Shown: in pieces, positions 25,999 through 35,576 of the stretch
Numbering within the stretch: the first letter of the stretch is position 1
Layout: each line of letters begins with the position of its first letter
Assembly: GCA_946480785.1 (NCBI GenBank)
Contig: CAMLLD010000009.1
Coordinates: 1-64,000 of the forward strand
Source: an uncultured Blastocatellia bacterium
GTDB taxonomy: Bacteria; Acidobacteriota; Blastocatellia; Pyrinomonadales; Pyrinomonadaceae
DNA length: 64,000 nucleotides
Direction: 5' to 3'
Notes under the pieces: model-generated
The model's input: only the letters and a program-made list of their open reading frames with translations
Database searches by the model: none
What the model was told of the DNA's origin: nothing
Position numbers and translations under genes: made by a program

Positions 25999-27341
25999 AT
26001 GCAGTCGCTAACTACTGTTAATCACGTCTCCGACGCTCCCGCGCCCGCTCCGCTCCTGCGCCCGCTCCCGCGCCGAACGGCCTCCAGAGAATCGTTCCCG
26101 ACTACGCGCTCCTGTTCTTCGATCACCTGTTCAGCGAATTCATGGCGCTGAGACACAGAATCACCGATAAAGACACGGTCGCTCTGCTCGACTCCCTTCA
26201 CGAGAAGCGAACCCGCGGTGAACTGACCTGGAGCGACATCTACACCTTCGACCTCGCCTTGATCGAAGAGCGGCCGCTCGAGAACCTGATCCGCAAGGCT
26301 TACGACGCGCGCGCCCGCTATCGCGCGATCTCGGGGCAAAAGGAGTTTGACGAATATCTCGCTTCCAAACCGCCGGATCTCACGACGATCATCATCGCGC
26401 CGAAAAGCCCTGCTCAGCCTGGAGGACCGGCCGCGCCTGCCAATGCAGCGGCCGGCCTCCCGCCGTCCGCTGAGATAATTCAACGCGTCTTGCGCGCCGA
26501 CATCAGGTATCTGCTGAGCAAGTTTTATATCTACTATGCCATGCTGCCGATGCGTGAGGGTTTGCGCGAGCAACTCACTACGCGCGCGGTGCGCATGACG
26601 AAATACATCCTCCTGATTATCCTGGTCACGATCGCGATCAGTTTCGGCGGCAGCGCGCTGTTGCGGAACTTCACGAAGAACGGGGAATTCGTCGGCGCAA
26701 TCGGCGATCTGCTCGGAGCGTTTGGGCCAATGATTGGTTCGGTGGCCTTCGCCGGTGTTATCGGCGGGTGCATTAGCATGCTGCAACGCATTCAGAGTGC
26801 GCCCAGCGAAGGCGATGCGCTCTTCAATCTCGCGGCACTGACAAATGGATGGCGCGGCCTCTCCCTTTCGCCGCTTTACGGCGGAATCTTCGCATCCGTG
26901 CTATTCATTTTATTCGCCGCGGGATTGCTGAAAGGAGCGGCGTTTCCAACTGTCGATACGAGCGGCAGCACCAGCGCCGTTAGCGCAGAACCAAAGCAGG
27001 CGACGCCCGCGGAACAGCCGAAGCCTGCAGCTTCACCTTTGCCGGCCACAGAGGCGCAGCCTAAAACTACGGCGTTCGAAGCAGTAGCGGATCAGCCCGA
27101 TACGGCCGCAGAAAGTAGTAAGAACACTCCAGCCAAAAACTCTTTGCCGGCAGCCGCCGACAAACCAACGAGCGTGTTGAAGATCAAAGATTTTCTGAAA
27201 GAGACTGGTCCGAAAGACGGCGTGTCTTTCGCGTTGCTCATGATCTGGTCGTTCATCGCCGGCTTCGCCGAACGACTCGTGCCCGACACGCTAAACCGCA
27301 TGGTCGCCAAGAACCAGGCGCTGCAGGGAGTGAACAGTTAA
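25999..27341 (+). pseudogene. Membrane protein gene frameshifted within an Ala-Pro codon tract
   Basis: Two frames join into one sensible protein. From ATG 25999 (GAGGTGG before it) the frame reads MQSLTTVNHVSDAPAPAP and then degrades. From 26052 the next frame reads APAPAPAPNGLQRIVPDYA, then LLFFDHLFSEF, running into the ATG at 26142. One base is missing after 26051 in a GCTCCN-type tract. Restored, the protein has about 447 residues: a soluble N-terminus, a hydrophobic core with about four membrane segments (YILLIILVTIAISFGGSALL; MIGSVAFAGVIGGCISML; LYGGIFASVLFILFAAGLL; FALLMIWSFIAGFAERL) and an Ala/Pro/Glu-rich linker. The family is not recognised. The lesion may be an assembly error or slippage; without it, translation would have to start at ATG 26142 (399 aa). 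Confidence 0.72.
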
Positions 27342-27354
27342 GAGGGGAAAACCA

Positions 27355-27416
27355 CCACAGATTACACGGATGAACACGGATCAGATCTTATCCGTGTCAT
27401 CCGTGTTCATCTGTGG
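27355..27416. repeat. Imperfect inverted repeat containing CCACAGATTACAC
   Basis: CCACAGATTACACGGATG opens a 62-base imperfect palindrome that ends in CATCTGTGG and has short tandem CACGGAT units inside. It lies between convergent genes (stops at 27341 and 27430) and could form a long hairpin acting as a two-way terminator. The 13-base core also occurs at 45874-45886 (minus) and 51947-51959 (plus), so it belongs to a dispersed repeat family. Confidence 0.75.
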
Positions 27417-27429
27417 CTAAAAACTGTCC

Positions 27430-28626
27430 TCAGTGGATCATTTCGCCGTTGCCGTTTGCACCGGTCTTCAACACGACCTTGATGCAACCGTCCTTCTTGT
27501 TCTTGAATATGTCGTAAGCCTTCGGCGCGTCCTCAAGATCCATCGTGTGCGTCACGACAAAACTCGGATCGATGTCGCCGTTCTCGATCAACTCCAAAAG
27601 CGGCCGCGTGTAGCGCTGCACGTGCGCCTGACCGCTCTTGATCGTGATCGATCGCTGCATCAACGAACCCAGCGGAAACTTATCGACGAACCCACCATAA
27701 ACGCCGATCACTGAAACCGTGCCGCCGTTACGACAACACATGATCGCTTCGCGCAAAGCTATCGGCCGATCCGTTTCCAGCATCATTGCCTGCTTCAAAC
27801 GGTCGTAAGCGAAGACCCCCATCGGTCCGTGCGCCTCCATGCCGACGTCGTCGATGCAGCCATCAGGCCCGCGCCCGCCCGTCATCTCCATCAACGCTTC
27901 GTACACGTTCTGCTCTTCGTAATTGATTGTTTCGGCGCCGCCCTCTTGAGCCATCTGCAAACGCTCCGGCACCTGATCGATCGCGATCACGCGTTCCGCG
28001 CCCAGCAAAAACGCACTGCGAATCGAGAACTGTCCCACCGGGCCACAACCCCAGATCGCGATCGTGTCGCCCGGCTGGATATCACACATCTCCGCGCCCA
28101 TGTAACCGGTCGGAAAGATGTCAGACAAAAACAGCACCTGCTCGTCAGTCAAATGATCCGGCACCTTGATCGGTCCCACGTCCGCGAACGGCACTCGCGC
28201 GTACTCCGCTTGCCCGCCGGCGAAACCTCCGGTCAGGTGCGAGTAACCAAAAATTCCCGCTCCCGAATGACCAAACATTTTCTCGGCCATCCACGCGTTC
28301 GGGTTTGAGTTCTCACAAAGCGAATACATCTCGTCCTGGCAGAAGAAACAGTTGCCGCACGCGATCGGAAACGGCACCACGACGCGATCGCCAATCTTGA
28401 GGTTCGTGACTTCGCGTCCGACCTCAACGACTTCACCCATGAACTCATGACCCAGCACGTCGCCGCGCTGCATTGTCGGAATGAAGCCGTTGTACATGTG
28501 CAAGTCCGATCCACAAATCGCGGTCGACGAGATCTTCACGATCGCATCACGCTGATTCAGAATCTGCGGCTCGGGCACGTCTTCAACACTGAGACTTGTC
28601 TTGCCGTACCAACAATTTGCTTTCAT
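27430..28626 (-). CDS. Zinc-dependent alcohol dehydrogenase, formaldehyde dehydrogenase-like
   Basis: A 398-residue medium-chain dehydrogenase. The catalytic zinc region is [11 protein letters not shown] and [12 protein letters not shown]. The structural zinc lobe is [15 protein letters not shown] (four Cys). The NAD-binding Rossmann motif is [28 protein letters not shown]. The long insertion around YGFSHLTGG-like [20 protein letters not shown] and the extended C-terminal region fit the glutathione-independent formaldehyde dehydrogenase branch. ATG 28626 overlaps the stop of the upstream SRPBCC gene by one base (TGATG), so the two are coupled; a GTG at 28629 is an alternative start. It probably detoxifies a small aldehyde or oxidises an alcohol; the substrate is inferred. 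Confidence 0.92.
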   Translation of the reverse strand: MKANCWYGKTSLSVEDVPEPQILNQRDAIVKISSTAICGSDLHMYNGFIPTMQRGDVLGHEFMGEVVEVGREVTNLKIGDRVVVPFPIACGNCFFCQDEMYSLCENSNPNAWMAEKMFGHSGAGIFGYSHLTGGFAGGQAEYARVPFADVGPIKVPDHLTDEQVLFLSDIFPTGYMGAEMCDIQPGDTIAIWGCGPVGQFSIRSAFLLGAERVIAIDQVPERLQMAQEGGAETINYEEQNVYEALMEMTGGRGPDGCIDDVGMEAHGPMGVFAYDRLKQAMMLETDRPIALREAIMCCRNGGTVSVIGVYGGFVDKFPLGSLMQRSITIKSGQAHVQRYTRPLLELIENGDIDPSFVVTHTMDLEDAPKAYDIFKNKKDGCIKVVLKTGANGNGEMIH

Positions 28627-29663
28627 CACATCAGTCCCCCTTCTACACGGTCGCCTTGGCGATAGTTCGTTCCCGTTTGACTGGGCAGCGATTCCATCGA
28701 CTCCGCTTTTTCGAGGTCACTGACGTCTGCGGGACGCGCCGGACGCTGTGCGAAATAACCCGTGCCCATGAGCGTCGCGTCCGAAACCACGACTTCACCA
28801 ATTTCCATTACCTGCTTGAAGCGACGCAGATCGTCGTCGAGTTGCTGCTCGGGCTCTTCGCCAAACAGCTTCGCGACTGCGGCGCCGATCACACCCGCCG
28901 GTGGGTTGTATTGAATGTTGACTTTGACGATCGTGCCGCGATTACCTGCCGCTCTTTCGAAACGCACTGCGCCCGCGTTATCGACGTCCGAGCCTTCGAG
29001 TGAACGCCATGTGATCACTTCGCCGGGAACGTCGGCGATGATCGTCGCTTCCCATTCCACGTTCGAGCCCGCCGGTCCCTTCGCGACCCAACGCGAACGG
29101 CCGTCGCCGCGGTCCTGCACCGACTCGAGATGTTTCATGAAGCGGGGAAGGTTTTCGAAGTTTCGCCAGAAGCTGTAAACCTCTTCGGGCGCGCGATTCA
29201 CGATGCAGCTCGCTTTGGCGTGCACGCCCTGGCTGCCGTTCGTGCTGAGTTGTTTGGCGGCGATAAGATCGAGCGCGGTGACTGCCGCGACGTTCGCGGT
29301 GGCAAACGCGACGAGACCTTTGCTCGCGCTCGGTGACGCGAAGGCTTTGCCGAGGGTCGCGAGATCGAGCGCATCGCCCGCGACGCGCGACCACATACCC
29401 GCGGCCGGATTTTTCTGACTGAAGATCATGACGCCCGCTGCGATTTCGCGCAGGCCGTACACTCGTATCAAACCCGTGTGTGCGTTTGAAACACCGCAGA
29501 TTTTTGCGATTGCTTTAGGAGCGAGAAGTTCGGTCAGGCCGAGTCCGATACTGAACCAGCCGAGTCCCTTGGCGAGCTTCTTCGCGCTCGACTTAGGCAG
29601 GCCGGGTTGCGCTCGTTCCCCGGCGTAAGTTCTACCATCAAAACATTCTTGTGCTGTGGCCAT
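28626..29663 (-). CDS. SRPBCC (cyclase/dehydrase-type) protein with N-terminal membrane helices
   Basis: ATG 29663 is chosen for the GGGGGAT seven bases upstream. Residues 25-140 carry several hydrophobic helices ([55 protein letters not shown]). Residues 145-300 form a START/SRPBCC-type domain: [43 protein letters not shown], then [33 protein letters not shown]. Such proteins are annotated as polyketide cyclase/dehydrase-like; a catalytic role is not shown. The C-terminus is hydrophilic. It is coupled (TGATG) to the zinc dehydrogenase. Confidence 0.83.
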   Translation of the reverse strand: MATAQECFDGRTYAGERAQPGLPKSSAKKLAKGLGWFSIGLGLTELLAPKAIAKICGVSNAHTGLIRVYGLREIAAGVMIFSQKNPAAGMWSRVAGDALDLATLGKAFASPSASKGLVAFATANVAAVTALDLIAAKQLSTNGSQGVHAKASCIVNRAPEEVYSFWRNFENLPRFMKHLESVQDRGDGRSRWVAKGPAGSNVEWEATIIADVPGEVITWRSLEGSDVDNAGAVRFERAAGNRGTIVKVNIQYNPPAGVIGAAVAKLFGEEPEQQLDDDLRRFKQVMEIGEVVVSDATLMGTGYFAQRPARPADVSDLEKAESMESLPSQTGTNYRQGDRVEGGLM

Positions 29664-29751
29664 AAATGATCCCCCTTGGACAGATCTAGCTAGATTAGTT
29701 TGGTTGTTCTCGCGGGTAGGCAAACAAACCCTATGCCTTAGGAGTTGGGAT

Positions 29752-30978
29752 CTACTTGAGCACGGCGGCTTGGGCGCTGAGGTTGAGGAGGTGCCAGCGT
29801 TGAAAGGTGTTGATGGTTTCGCTCGGCATCACACGCACGAATGCGGTTTTTAAGTAGAGCTGTTCCGGTGAAGGCCACTGGAGCCGCACGATCGGATTGA
29901 ACGAAGGCGGCGCAGACGATGATGAGGTAGGCGTGGCGGAAGTCGGGGTCGCGGACGTCGATGTGTGCGACGCGTTTGCATTCTCATTCGATTTCTTCGT
30001 CGCGCTTTTCTCTTCGTATGCCACAGACGCAGCGATCAACTGCTGGCTAAGCGGAATGCGTCCCTGCGTCGGCGTCTTTCCACCCGCGTCGTAGATCGCA
30101 ACATCAGTATCGAACGCGGTCGCGATCTTCGAAGCATCCGGACTCCAAACCGGCAGCGCGTCAGTCAAACCATCGTCGAGCAAACGCTCGCTTCCATCCG
30201 GCTCGATCAAACGCGGCCTGCCCGCCGGCAACTTGTATTGCTTCTCGCGCGAGTTCCACTCTTCTTCCGTACACGCCAGCGCCACCAGCGCATGACTGTC
30301 CGGCGCCCAAACGAAGTAGAAGAAGATCAAACCCTCGCGCGTCGTGAGCGGCTTGAGATCGTAACCGTCACGGTTACAAATGTAGATCTGCTCGGTGTAG
30401 AAACTCTGCACCGGAGCAAACAACGGCGCGACACTCGGCGACGCTGTCGGCGCGGGGGTGACGTCTGGTTCGGGTTGAAACGTCGGCGTCGGACTCGGGC
30501 TCGGAACTTCGCGACGATGCGCGATGAAGTTTATGTAACGGCCATCAGGCGACCACGAGACCGTTTCCGGAAACACACACGCGATGTCGGGCGGCACGAG
30601 GTTGCGAATGAACTCCCCCTCGGAACTGAACAAGTCGATGCGAAACGCGGAAGGCGGTTCGTTTTCCGTGCCATAAAGTGCGAGCAGGCGCTTGCCGTCA
30701 GGCGAAGCCACCGTGCGCAACAACGCATCATCTGGACGTTTCGCGGCGAAGAAGTTCGCGACGTTGATATCCTTGTCGGCGATGTCGTCGTTCGCGAGAT
30801 TGCCCGGCAACTGCACGTCGGGCGAAAGACGAAAAGCGAGATTGCGTGCGGGCACGTCGCGCAGCACGCGCGGCCGCACGTCCTGTCTCTCGATCACGGA
30901 CTTGCAGCCCGCGGCAAAAACTAGAGTAAAGAGAAGTGGCAGAATCGAGGGAGTCGTAGTTAGTCGGCTCACTTTCAC
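29752..30978 (-). CDS. Lipoprotein with TolB-like repeats and a Thr/Pro-rich linker
   Basis: A lipobox ends the signal sequence (LLFTLVFAAGC), so it is lipid-anchored outside the inner membrane. PD40/TolB-type units are visible: TVASPDGKRLLALYGTENEP, ETVSWSPDGRYINFIAHRRE, YFVWAPDSHALVALA and LPVWSPDASKIATAFDTDVAIYDAG. Two low-complexity linkers interrupt them (SPSPTPTFQPEPDVTPAPT and the Thr/Ser/Ala/Pro run near 335-355). Similar propeller proteins are abundant in this group and mostly uncharacterised. It ends the minus-strand run that starts at 34521 (M61, enoyl-CoA hydratase, M48), three bases after the M48 gene. Confidence 0.78.
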   Translation of the reverse strand: MKVSRLTTTPSILPLLFTLVFAAGCKSVIERQDVRPRVLRDVPARNLAFRLSPDVQLPGNLANDDIADKDINVANFFAAKRPDDALLRTVASPDGKRLLALYGTENEPPSAFRIDLFSSEGEFIRNLVPPDIACVFPETVSWSPDGRYINFIAHRREVPSPSPTPTFQPEPDVTPAPTASPSVAPLFAPVQSFYTEQIYICNRDGYDLKPLTTREGLIFFYFVWAPDSHALVALACTEEEWNSREKQYKLPAGRPRLIEPDGSERLLDDGLTDALPVWSPDASKIATAFDTDVAIYDAGGKTPTQGRIPLSQQLIAASVAYEEKSATKKSNENANASHTSTSATPTSATPTSSSSAPPSFNPIVRLQWPSPEQLYLKTAFVRVMPSETINTFQRWHLLNLSAQAAVLK

Positions 30979-30981
30979 CCT

Positions 30982-31866
30982 CTACAATTTACGCCCTGGT
31001 GTTCGTTCCTCACGATCGTTGATCAGCTCGCGCACCAGCACCGGATTCAACGCCAGCAACGCGCGGATAGTGTTGCGCGGCGACAGATGATCGTCGTCGC
31101 CTTCGTCCTGCGCGACGCAGTTGTGCTGAATCGAGCGCGCCAAACGCCGCGCGATCGAATCGTAACTCGGCGTGTTCGCGACGTAAGCGCGCGCCGCCAT
31201 CGCACCGATCAGATCGCACGTGATCTCTTCACTGCGCTGGCCGCGAATGTCGAGTCCCGTCAGATCGGAAGCTTTATTGCCGACTGCAGAAACGAGCGGC
31301 CGCAAACTGTCGCTGTCGCCATCCGCGATGTGCATCAGCTCGTGGGCCAACACGCTGATCATGCCCTCTTCGGAGCGCAGCCCGGCGAGAAAGATCGTGC
31401 CGAACGTGATCACATGCGGCTTGCTCAAAAACACCGAGGCGTTGTCGCGCGATTCCATGTCAGGCCGCACTCGCTTGACGGCATTCACGCGCGCCGTGGC
31501 CTGGAGCAACCGTTTTTCGAAACGCGACGACTTGTCGAAACCATATTCAACTGCAAGCTGGCGCAGCGAACTGATCATCAACGCTTTTGCCTGCGGCAAG
31601 AGCCGTTGCGCACGCTCGGCGCCGGCCTGCGCTTCCGGACTTTGCAGCGGCAACGAAGGACGCGCCTGCATGTCGTCGATTGCGATGCTGCTTTGCGGAT
31701 CGAGTTTGGCTTGCGTGCAGACGACGCCGATGGCGTTGTTGATGAGCGCGTTCGTTTCGGGTGAGATCGAGGCGTGGCTGCGACTGGCCTTCTGCGTTAG
31801 AGCAACGGGAACGCACAAGAGCGAAACACAGATAACACAGATCAAAAGCTGGATCTTTAACTTCAT
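30982..31866 (-). CDS. M48-family zinc metallopeptidase, secreted
   Basis: ATG 31866 opens a signal peptide (MKLKIQLLICVICVSLLCVPVALTQ) and lies four bases after the stop of the enoyl-CoA hydratase gene. The zinc motif is VLAHELMHIADGDSD (HELMH), with the third ligand in EEITCDLIGAMAA, the usual M48 arrangement. Upstream helices (LLPQAKALMISSLRQLAVEYGF, RVNAVKRVRPDMESRDNASVFLSKPHVITFGTIFLAGL) fit the family's substrate-cleft region. It is probably periplasmic and involved in envelope protein turnover. The gene sits in a tight run with the lipoprotein gene downstream (three-base gap). Confidence 0.9.
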   Translation of the reverse strand: MKLKIQLLICVICVSLLCVPVALTQKASRSHASISPETNALINNAIGVVCTQAKLDPQSSIAIDDMQARPSLPLQSPEAQAGAERAQRLLPQAKALMISSLRQLAVEYGFDKSSRFEKRLLQATARVNAVKRVRPDMESRDNASVFLSKPHVITFGTIFLAGLRSEEGMISVLAHELMHIADGDSDSLRPLVSAVGNKASDLTGLDIRGQRSEEITCDLIGAMAARAYVANTPSYDSIARRLARSIQHNCVAQDEGDDDHLSPRNTIRALLALNPVLVRELINDREERTPGRKL

Positions 31867-31870
31867 CTTC

Positions 31871-32635
31871 TCAACGGTGCCGCCAAACGGGTTTGCGTTT
31901 TTCCATGAACGCTTTGATGCCCTCGTTTGCATCCGCGGTCTTCATCAGTTCGTGCAGGTAGATATTTTCCTGCTCGGTCAACGCGGCGTCGAGCGTGCGG
32001 CCGCTGCCGAGATCGAGCGCCTGCCGCGCAAACTGCAGCGACGTTCCCGAAAGTTCTTTCAACTTCGACAAAACTTCGAGCAGCTTCGTTTCGAGATGCG
32101 CCGGCGGCGCCACGTGATTGCACAAACCAAGCCGGCTCGCTTCCGTCGCATCGATGATTTCACCCGTGAGGATCAATTCGCGCGCGCGTTTTTCACCAAT
32201 CACGCGCGGCAGCAGAATCGCGGCCACGGGGGGAAACACCCCGAGCTTGATCTCGGGTTGGCCGAAACGCGAACGATCCGACGCGATGACAATATCGCAC
32301 GCCGCCACCAGTTCACAGCCGCCACCGAGCGCCGCGCCGTCAACGAGCGCAATCGTTGGTTTGCCGATCTGTTCGAGCTGGCGAAAAATCCCATGAAACG
32401 CGTCGAGCATTTGATAAATCGTTTCCTCGACGTGTTCTTCGATCGCCACGCCCGCACTGAACGCGCGACAGTCTTTATCTGCGTCGAAAACGATCGCCAC
32501 GATCTCACGTTGCGCCGATTCACCCAGGGCCTCGGTGATCTCGCGCATCATCGCGATGTTGAGCACGTTGAGCGGCGGCCGCGCGAGCGTGATGCGCGCC
32601 ACCCGATCTTCGATTTTGAAACGAATGTCGTTCAT
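31871..32635 (-). CDS. Enoyl-CoA hydratase/isomerase family protein
   Basis: A 254-residue crotonase-fold enzyme from ATG 32635. Visible motifs are ITLARPPLNVLNIAMMREI, FSAGVAIEEHVEE, the oxyanion stretch KPTIALVDGAALGGGCELVAACDIVIAS, and FGQPEIKLGVFPPVAAILLPRVIG. The GVFPPVAA segment recalls dienoyl-CoA hydratases of the cyclohexa-1,5-diene-carbonyl-CoA type, but the substrate cannot be set from sequence. Its start overlaps the M61 gene's stop by four bases (ATGA), and its own stop is four bases before the M48 start. Confidence 0.88.
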   Translation of the reverse strand: MNDIRFKIEDRVARITLARPPLNVLNIAMMREITEALGESAQREIVAIVFDADKDCRAFSAGVAIEEHVEETIYQMLDAFHGIFRQLEQIGKPTIALVDGAALGGGCELVAACDIVIASDRSRFGQPEIKLGVFPPVAAILLPRVIGEKRARELILTGEIIDATEASRLGLCNHVAPPAHLETKLLEVLSKLKELSGTSLQFARQALDLGSGRTLDAALTEQENIYLHELMKTADANEGIKAFMEKRKPVWRHR

Positions 32636-34521
32636 GCCTTCACGCCGAGCCACGCGCGATAGATCTGTTTCTGTTGCTCTGTTTGGGTCGGCAACGGCTT
32701 GATGCTGTAACTGCCTTCGGTGCGCGCGCCCAACTTGATCAGCAACGTGCTCAGATCGTCGAAACGGAAGATCGTCAGGTTGATCAAATCGCCCGGCTTC
32801 TTTTCCGCGAGCCGCGCGATCAGCGAATCTCGGGTGACGCGCATGTTATCCATCGCAACGATCTGATCGCCCGCGTTCAAACCCTGTTCGTAAGCGGGCG
32901 CGCCGGCGCGGACATTGCGCACCATCAACCGATCCTGGTTCTGCTCCAGCTCCGCGCCCAGAACCGCGCGCTCGACCGGCTTGCCGTCGACCATCGTGAC
33001 GCCTCTATCGAGCGTCAGCCCCGCGGCCCCGAGCGCCGCGTTGTAATCGAGTTCCTGTTTGCCGCGAACTTAGCGCGCGAAAAAATCTTCCAAACTCGAA
33101 CCCGCCATCAGCTCGGCGGTCTTTTGAAAATCAGCGGGCGTGTAGTTACGGCCTTTCTTGAAAAACTCGGTGTAGATATAACGCATCACGTCGTCGAGCG
33201 ACTTGCGCCCGTCGCTGCGTTTGCGAATTTCGAGATCGAGCAACAAGCCGAGGATCGCACCCTTGTCGTAGTACGACACCTGCGAGTTTATCGAATTCTC
33301 GTCCTGCCGGTAATACTTGATCCACGCGTCGAAGCTCGCCTCTTCGGCGCTCTGCACCAGACGGCCGGGGGTGTTCTGCAAGCCCTGAAACCCACGTGCG
33401 GCGGCGTCGAGGAAATCGTCTTCAGTAATCAACCCGCTGCGGCGTAGCGCAACCTCGGCGTAGTAGTCAGTGATGCCTTCCGCGACCCACAGCAGTTTTG
33501 TGTAGTTCTCCTGCGTGTAGTCGAATGGTCCAAGCGCGTCGGGACGAATTCGCTTCACGTTCCAGAGGTGAAAGAACTCGTGCGCGACGAGCGAAAGGAA
33601 GTTCCGGTAATCGCGATCGACTTCCGCCGTGGAGTTTGGCCCGGAGGAAGTCGCGCGACTCCCATGGCCCGTGCCGAAACCAAAACGCGGAAAGCCGAGC
33701 GCCGTGGAATTGAGATGTTCGAGACCGCCGCCGCCTTCCTCGCGCAGGTGCAGAATGAACGTGTAGTCGTGATACGGAATCTCGCCCATCAGGTTTGCTT
33801 CCGTTTCGACGATCTTCTGCACGTCGCGACGCATTGACTCGGGATCGTAGTTTCCTTCGCCGTCGATCACGATGCGATGCGGCACGCCTTTGACGTTGAA
33901 GACGAGCGTCTTGAAGTTGCTGGCTTCGAAAGGCGAATCGTAGAGGATGTCGAAGTTCTCGGCGTGAAACGTGTTGCGTTGGCCGGCTACGGCGGGCAAT
34001 CCGGTCGCGACTTTCCAAACGTCGGGCGCGAGCACGTGGACCGTCGACGGCGCTTTCAGATAACCGTCGGGATACATCAGCAGGTTCGCGTTGTTCCAGA
34101 ACGCGTGGCTCGAGTTCAATTCGCTCGTGCGCACCGAGAGTTCGTTGGCGTAGACGCGATAGGTGGCGCGCCACTCGCGCGCGCCGTTCGTCATTACGCG
34201 CCACGTGTTCTTGTTGATCTTCTCCCACTTGAGCGGCTGGCCCGCGGCGTCGGTCGCGTTGAAGTCCTGCACGTGGCGCTCGAACTCGCGCACGAGATAC
34301 GAGCCGGGCGTCCACACGGGCATGACGAGTTGTTGCTGATCCGGCGCGTTAGCCGCACTCTTGATCGCGATGTCGACGTCGAAGAGATGCGTGTGCGGGC
34401 GCGGCATCGCGATCGTGTAAGAGATGTCTGGTGGCGATGTGACCTGGGCGCTGGTTAGGTTGCCTAACGAAAAGAGGAAAAGTACAAACAACACACCGCT
34501 GAAAAGTGGGCGCTTCTGCAT
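32632..34521 (-). pseudogene. M61-family peptidase with PDZ domain, split by one in-frame TAA
   Basis: Signal peptide, then an M61 glycyl-aminopeptidase-like protein: N-terminal beta domain (SYTIAMPRPHTHLFDVDIAI), zinc site VAHEFFHLWNVKR with HEFFH at 314-318, the third ligand in VAEGITDYYAEVALRRSG, then a long helix region. At 33070-33072 a TAA follows LEDFFAR. The same frame continues VRGKQELDYNAALGAAGLTLDRG into a PDZ domain (AVLGAELEQNQDRLMVRNV, AGDQIVAMDNMRV) to the stop at 32632. Relatives usually read FFARYVRG here, so a Tyr codon is the likely original. Full length would be about 629 residues, normal for the family. The first 483 residues could still be made as a PDZ-less enzyme. Sequencing error is the main alternative. 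Confidence 0.82.
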
Positions 34522-34604
34522 GTCCCGAATGTTACTAGATTTCGCAAAACTTTTGCGACTTCTACTCGGTCAAATACCGGCAAATGCGCAGTGAGGAGGC
34601 AGTC

Positions 34605-35063
34605 ATGAAAGTCGTAACGTGTGCAAAGTGTGGAGCGAATAACAGGGTCGATGAAACGAAACTCGCAACGAGTGAAGCAAAGTGCGGCCGTTGCGGCACA
34701 ACACTCGACGCTAATGCCGCCAACGGCGCGAGCGCCAGACCGACCGTGCTCAGCGACGCAACGTTTCAACAGGAAGTGCTGAACGCCTCCGGCCCGCCCA
34801 CGCTCGTCGACTTCTGGGCGCCGTGGTGCGGCCCGTGCCGCATCGTTGGTCCAATCGTGGACCAACTCGCCGCCGAAGCCAACGGCCGTTATCGCATCGC
34901 CAAGATGAACGTCGACGACAATCCGATGACCGCCTCGCGTTACCAAATCGCGAGCATCCCCACGATGCTGATTTTCAGAGACGGCGCCATCATCGATCGC
35001 ATCGTCGGCGCGCACCCGAAACAGGAGATCGTCGCCCGGCTCAACCAGGCGACGAGCCACTGA
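34605..35063 (+). CDS. trxC: Thioredoxin with N-terminal zinc ribbon (TrxC type)
   Basis: A 152-residue cytosolic disulfide reductase. The N-terminus has two Cys pairs that form a zinc ribbon (TCAKCGANNRVDE and KCGRCGTTL), as in thioredoxin 2. The thioredoxin fold follows with the active site FWAPWCGPCRIVGP and the cis-proline in IASIPTMLIF. ATG 34605 follows GAGGAGG; the upstream in-frame ATG 34584 lacks one. Zinc-bearing thioredoxins are usually linked to oxidative stress. It is followed by DoxX and MFS genes on the same strand. Confidence 0.93.
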   Translation: MKVVTCAKCGANNRVDETKLATSEAKCGRCGTTLDANAANGASARPTVLSDATFQQEVLNASGPPTLVDFWAPWCGPCRIVGPIVDQLAAEANGRYRIAKMNVDDNPMTASRYQIASIPTMLIFRDGAIIDRIVGAHPKQEIVARLNQATSH

Positions 35064-35138
35064 TTTCATCCTTACCTCGTCGCCTGATACTATCTTGCGG
35101 CTCGGCTAACAACCCAATCGCATGAAGAGGCTCTCATC

Positions 35139-35576
35139 ATGTTTCGTAAACTGATCGCCACCTCCTCAACGTGGTTCACGGTGCCTGTGCGTCTCGCGCT
35201 CGCGGCGGTATTCATCGCGCACGGCTCGCAGAAAGTGCTCGGCAGCTTTAATGGTCCAGGTTTCAAAACCTTTACCGCCGGCAACACGCCGTTGAGTTTT
35301 ATGCGCCCGGCGTGGCTCTGGCTGACCTTCGCCGCCTTTGCGGAATTCTTTGGCGGCATTCTCGTCCTGCTCGGATTTCTGACACGCGTCGGCGCTTTCC
35401 TGATCGCGTGTGTGATGATCACGGCGATTGCCGGCGTTCACTGGCCGGGCGGCTTCTTCGCGAACAATCGCGGTTTTGAATACCCGATGACGTTGCTCGC
35501 AATCGCGATCGCGTTGCTGATCGCCGGCGGCGGACAACTCTCGGTAGACAGAAGCTTGAGCGGAGGTCGCCGCTAG
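35139..35576 (+). CDS. DoxX-family membrane protein
   Basis: A 145-residue protein with four predicted membrane helices. Family motifs are VPVRLALAAVFIAHGSQKVLGSFNGPG, FAAFAEFFGGILVLLGFLTRVGAFLIACVMITAI and GFEYPMTLLAIAIALLIAGGGQLSVD. DoxX-like proteins are quinone- or stress-related membrane subunits with poorly known function. It ends exactly at the start of the MFS gene, so the two are expressed together. Confidence 0.9.
   Translation: MFRKLIATSSTWFTVPVRLALAAVFIAHGSQKVLGSFNGPGFKTFTAGNTPLSFMRPAWLWLTFAAFAEFFGGILVLLGFLTRVGAFLIACVMITAIAGVHWPGGFFANNRGFEYPMTLLAIAIALLIAGGGQLSVDRSLSGGRR

Noticed and set aside
26022..26786. 254-codon minus-strand frame in the ferritin region
   Set aside because: Antisense to the membrane protein; low-complexity Arg/Asp composition and no start signals.
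28626..28629. GTG 28629 as the dehydrogenase start
   Set aside because: ATG 28626 adds no ambiguity, gives the same protein less one residue, and makes the common TGATG coupling; the GTG remains possible.
32632..32994. Separate small PDZ-domain gene
   Set aside because: Its Met is internal to the M61 PDZ region. The frame joins the upstream M61 part across one TAA, and no ribosome binding site precedes it.
2585..33072. Genetic code change with TAA read as Tyr
   Set aside because: Many intact genes here end at TAA at their expected family length, including several with TAATG coupling, so TAA is a normal stop.
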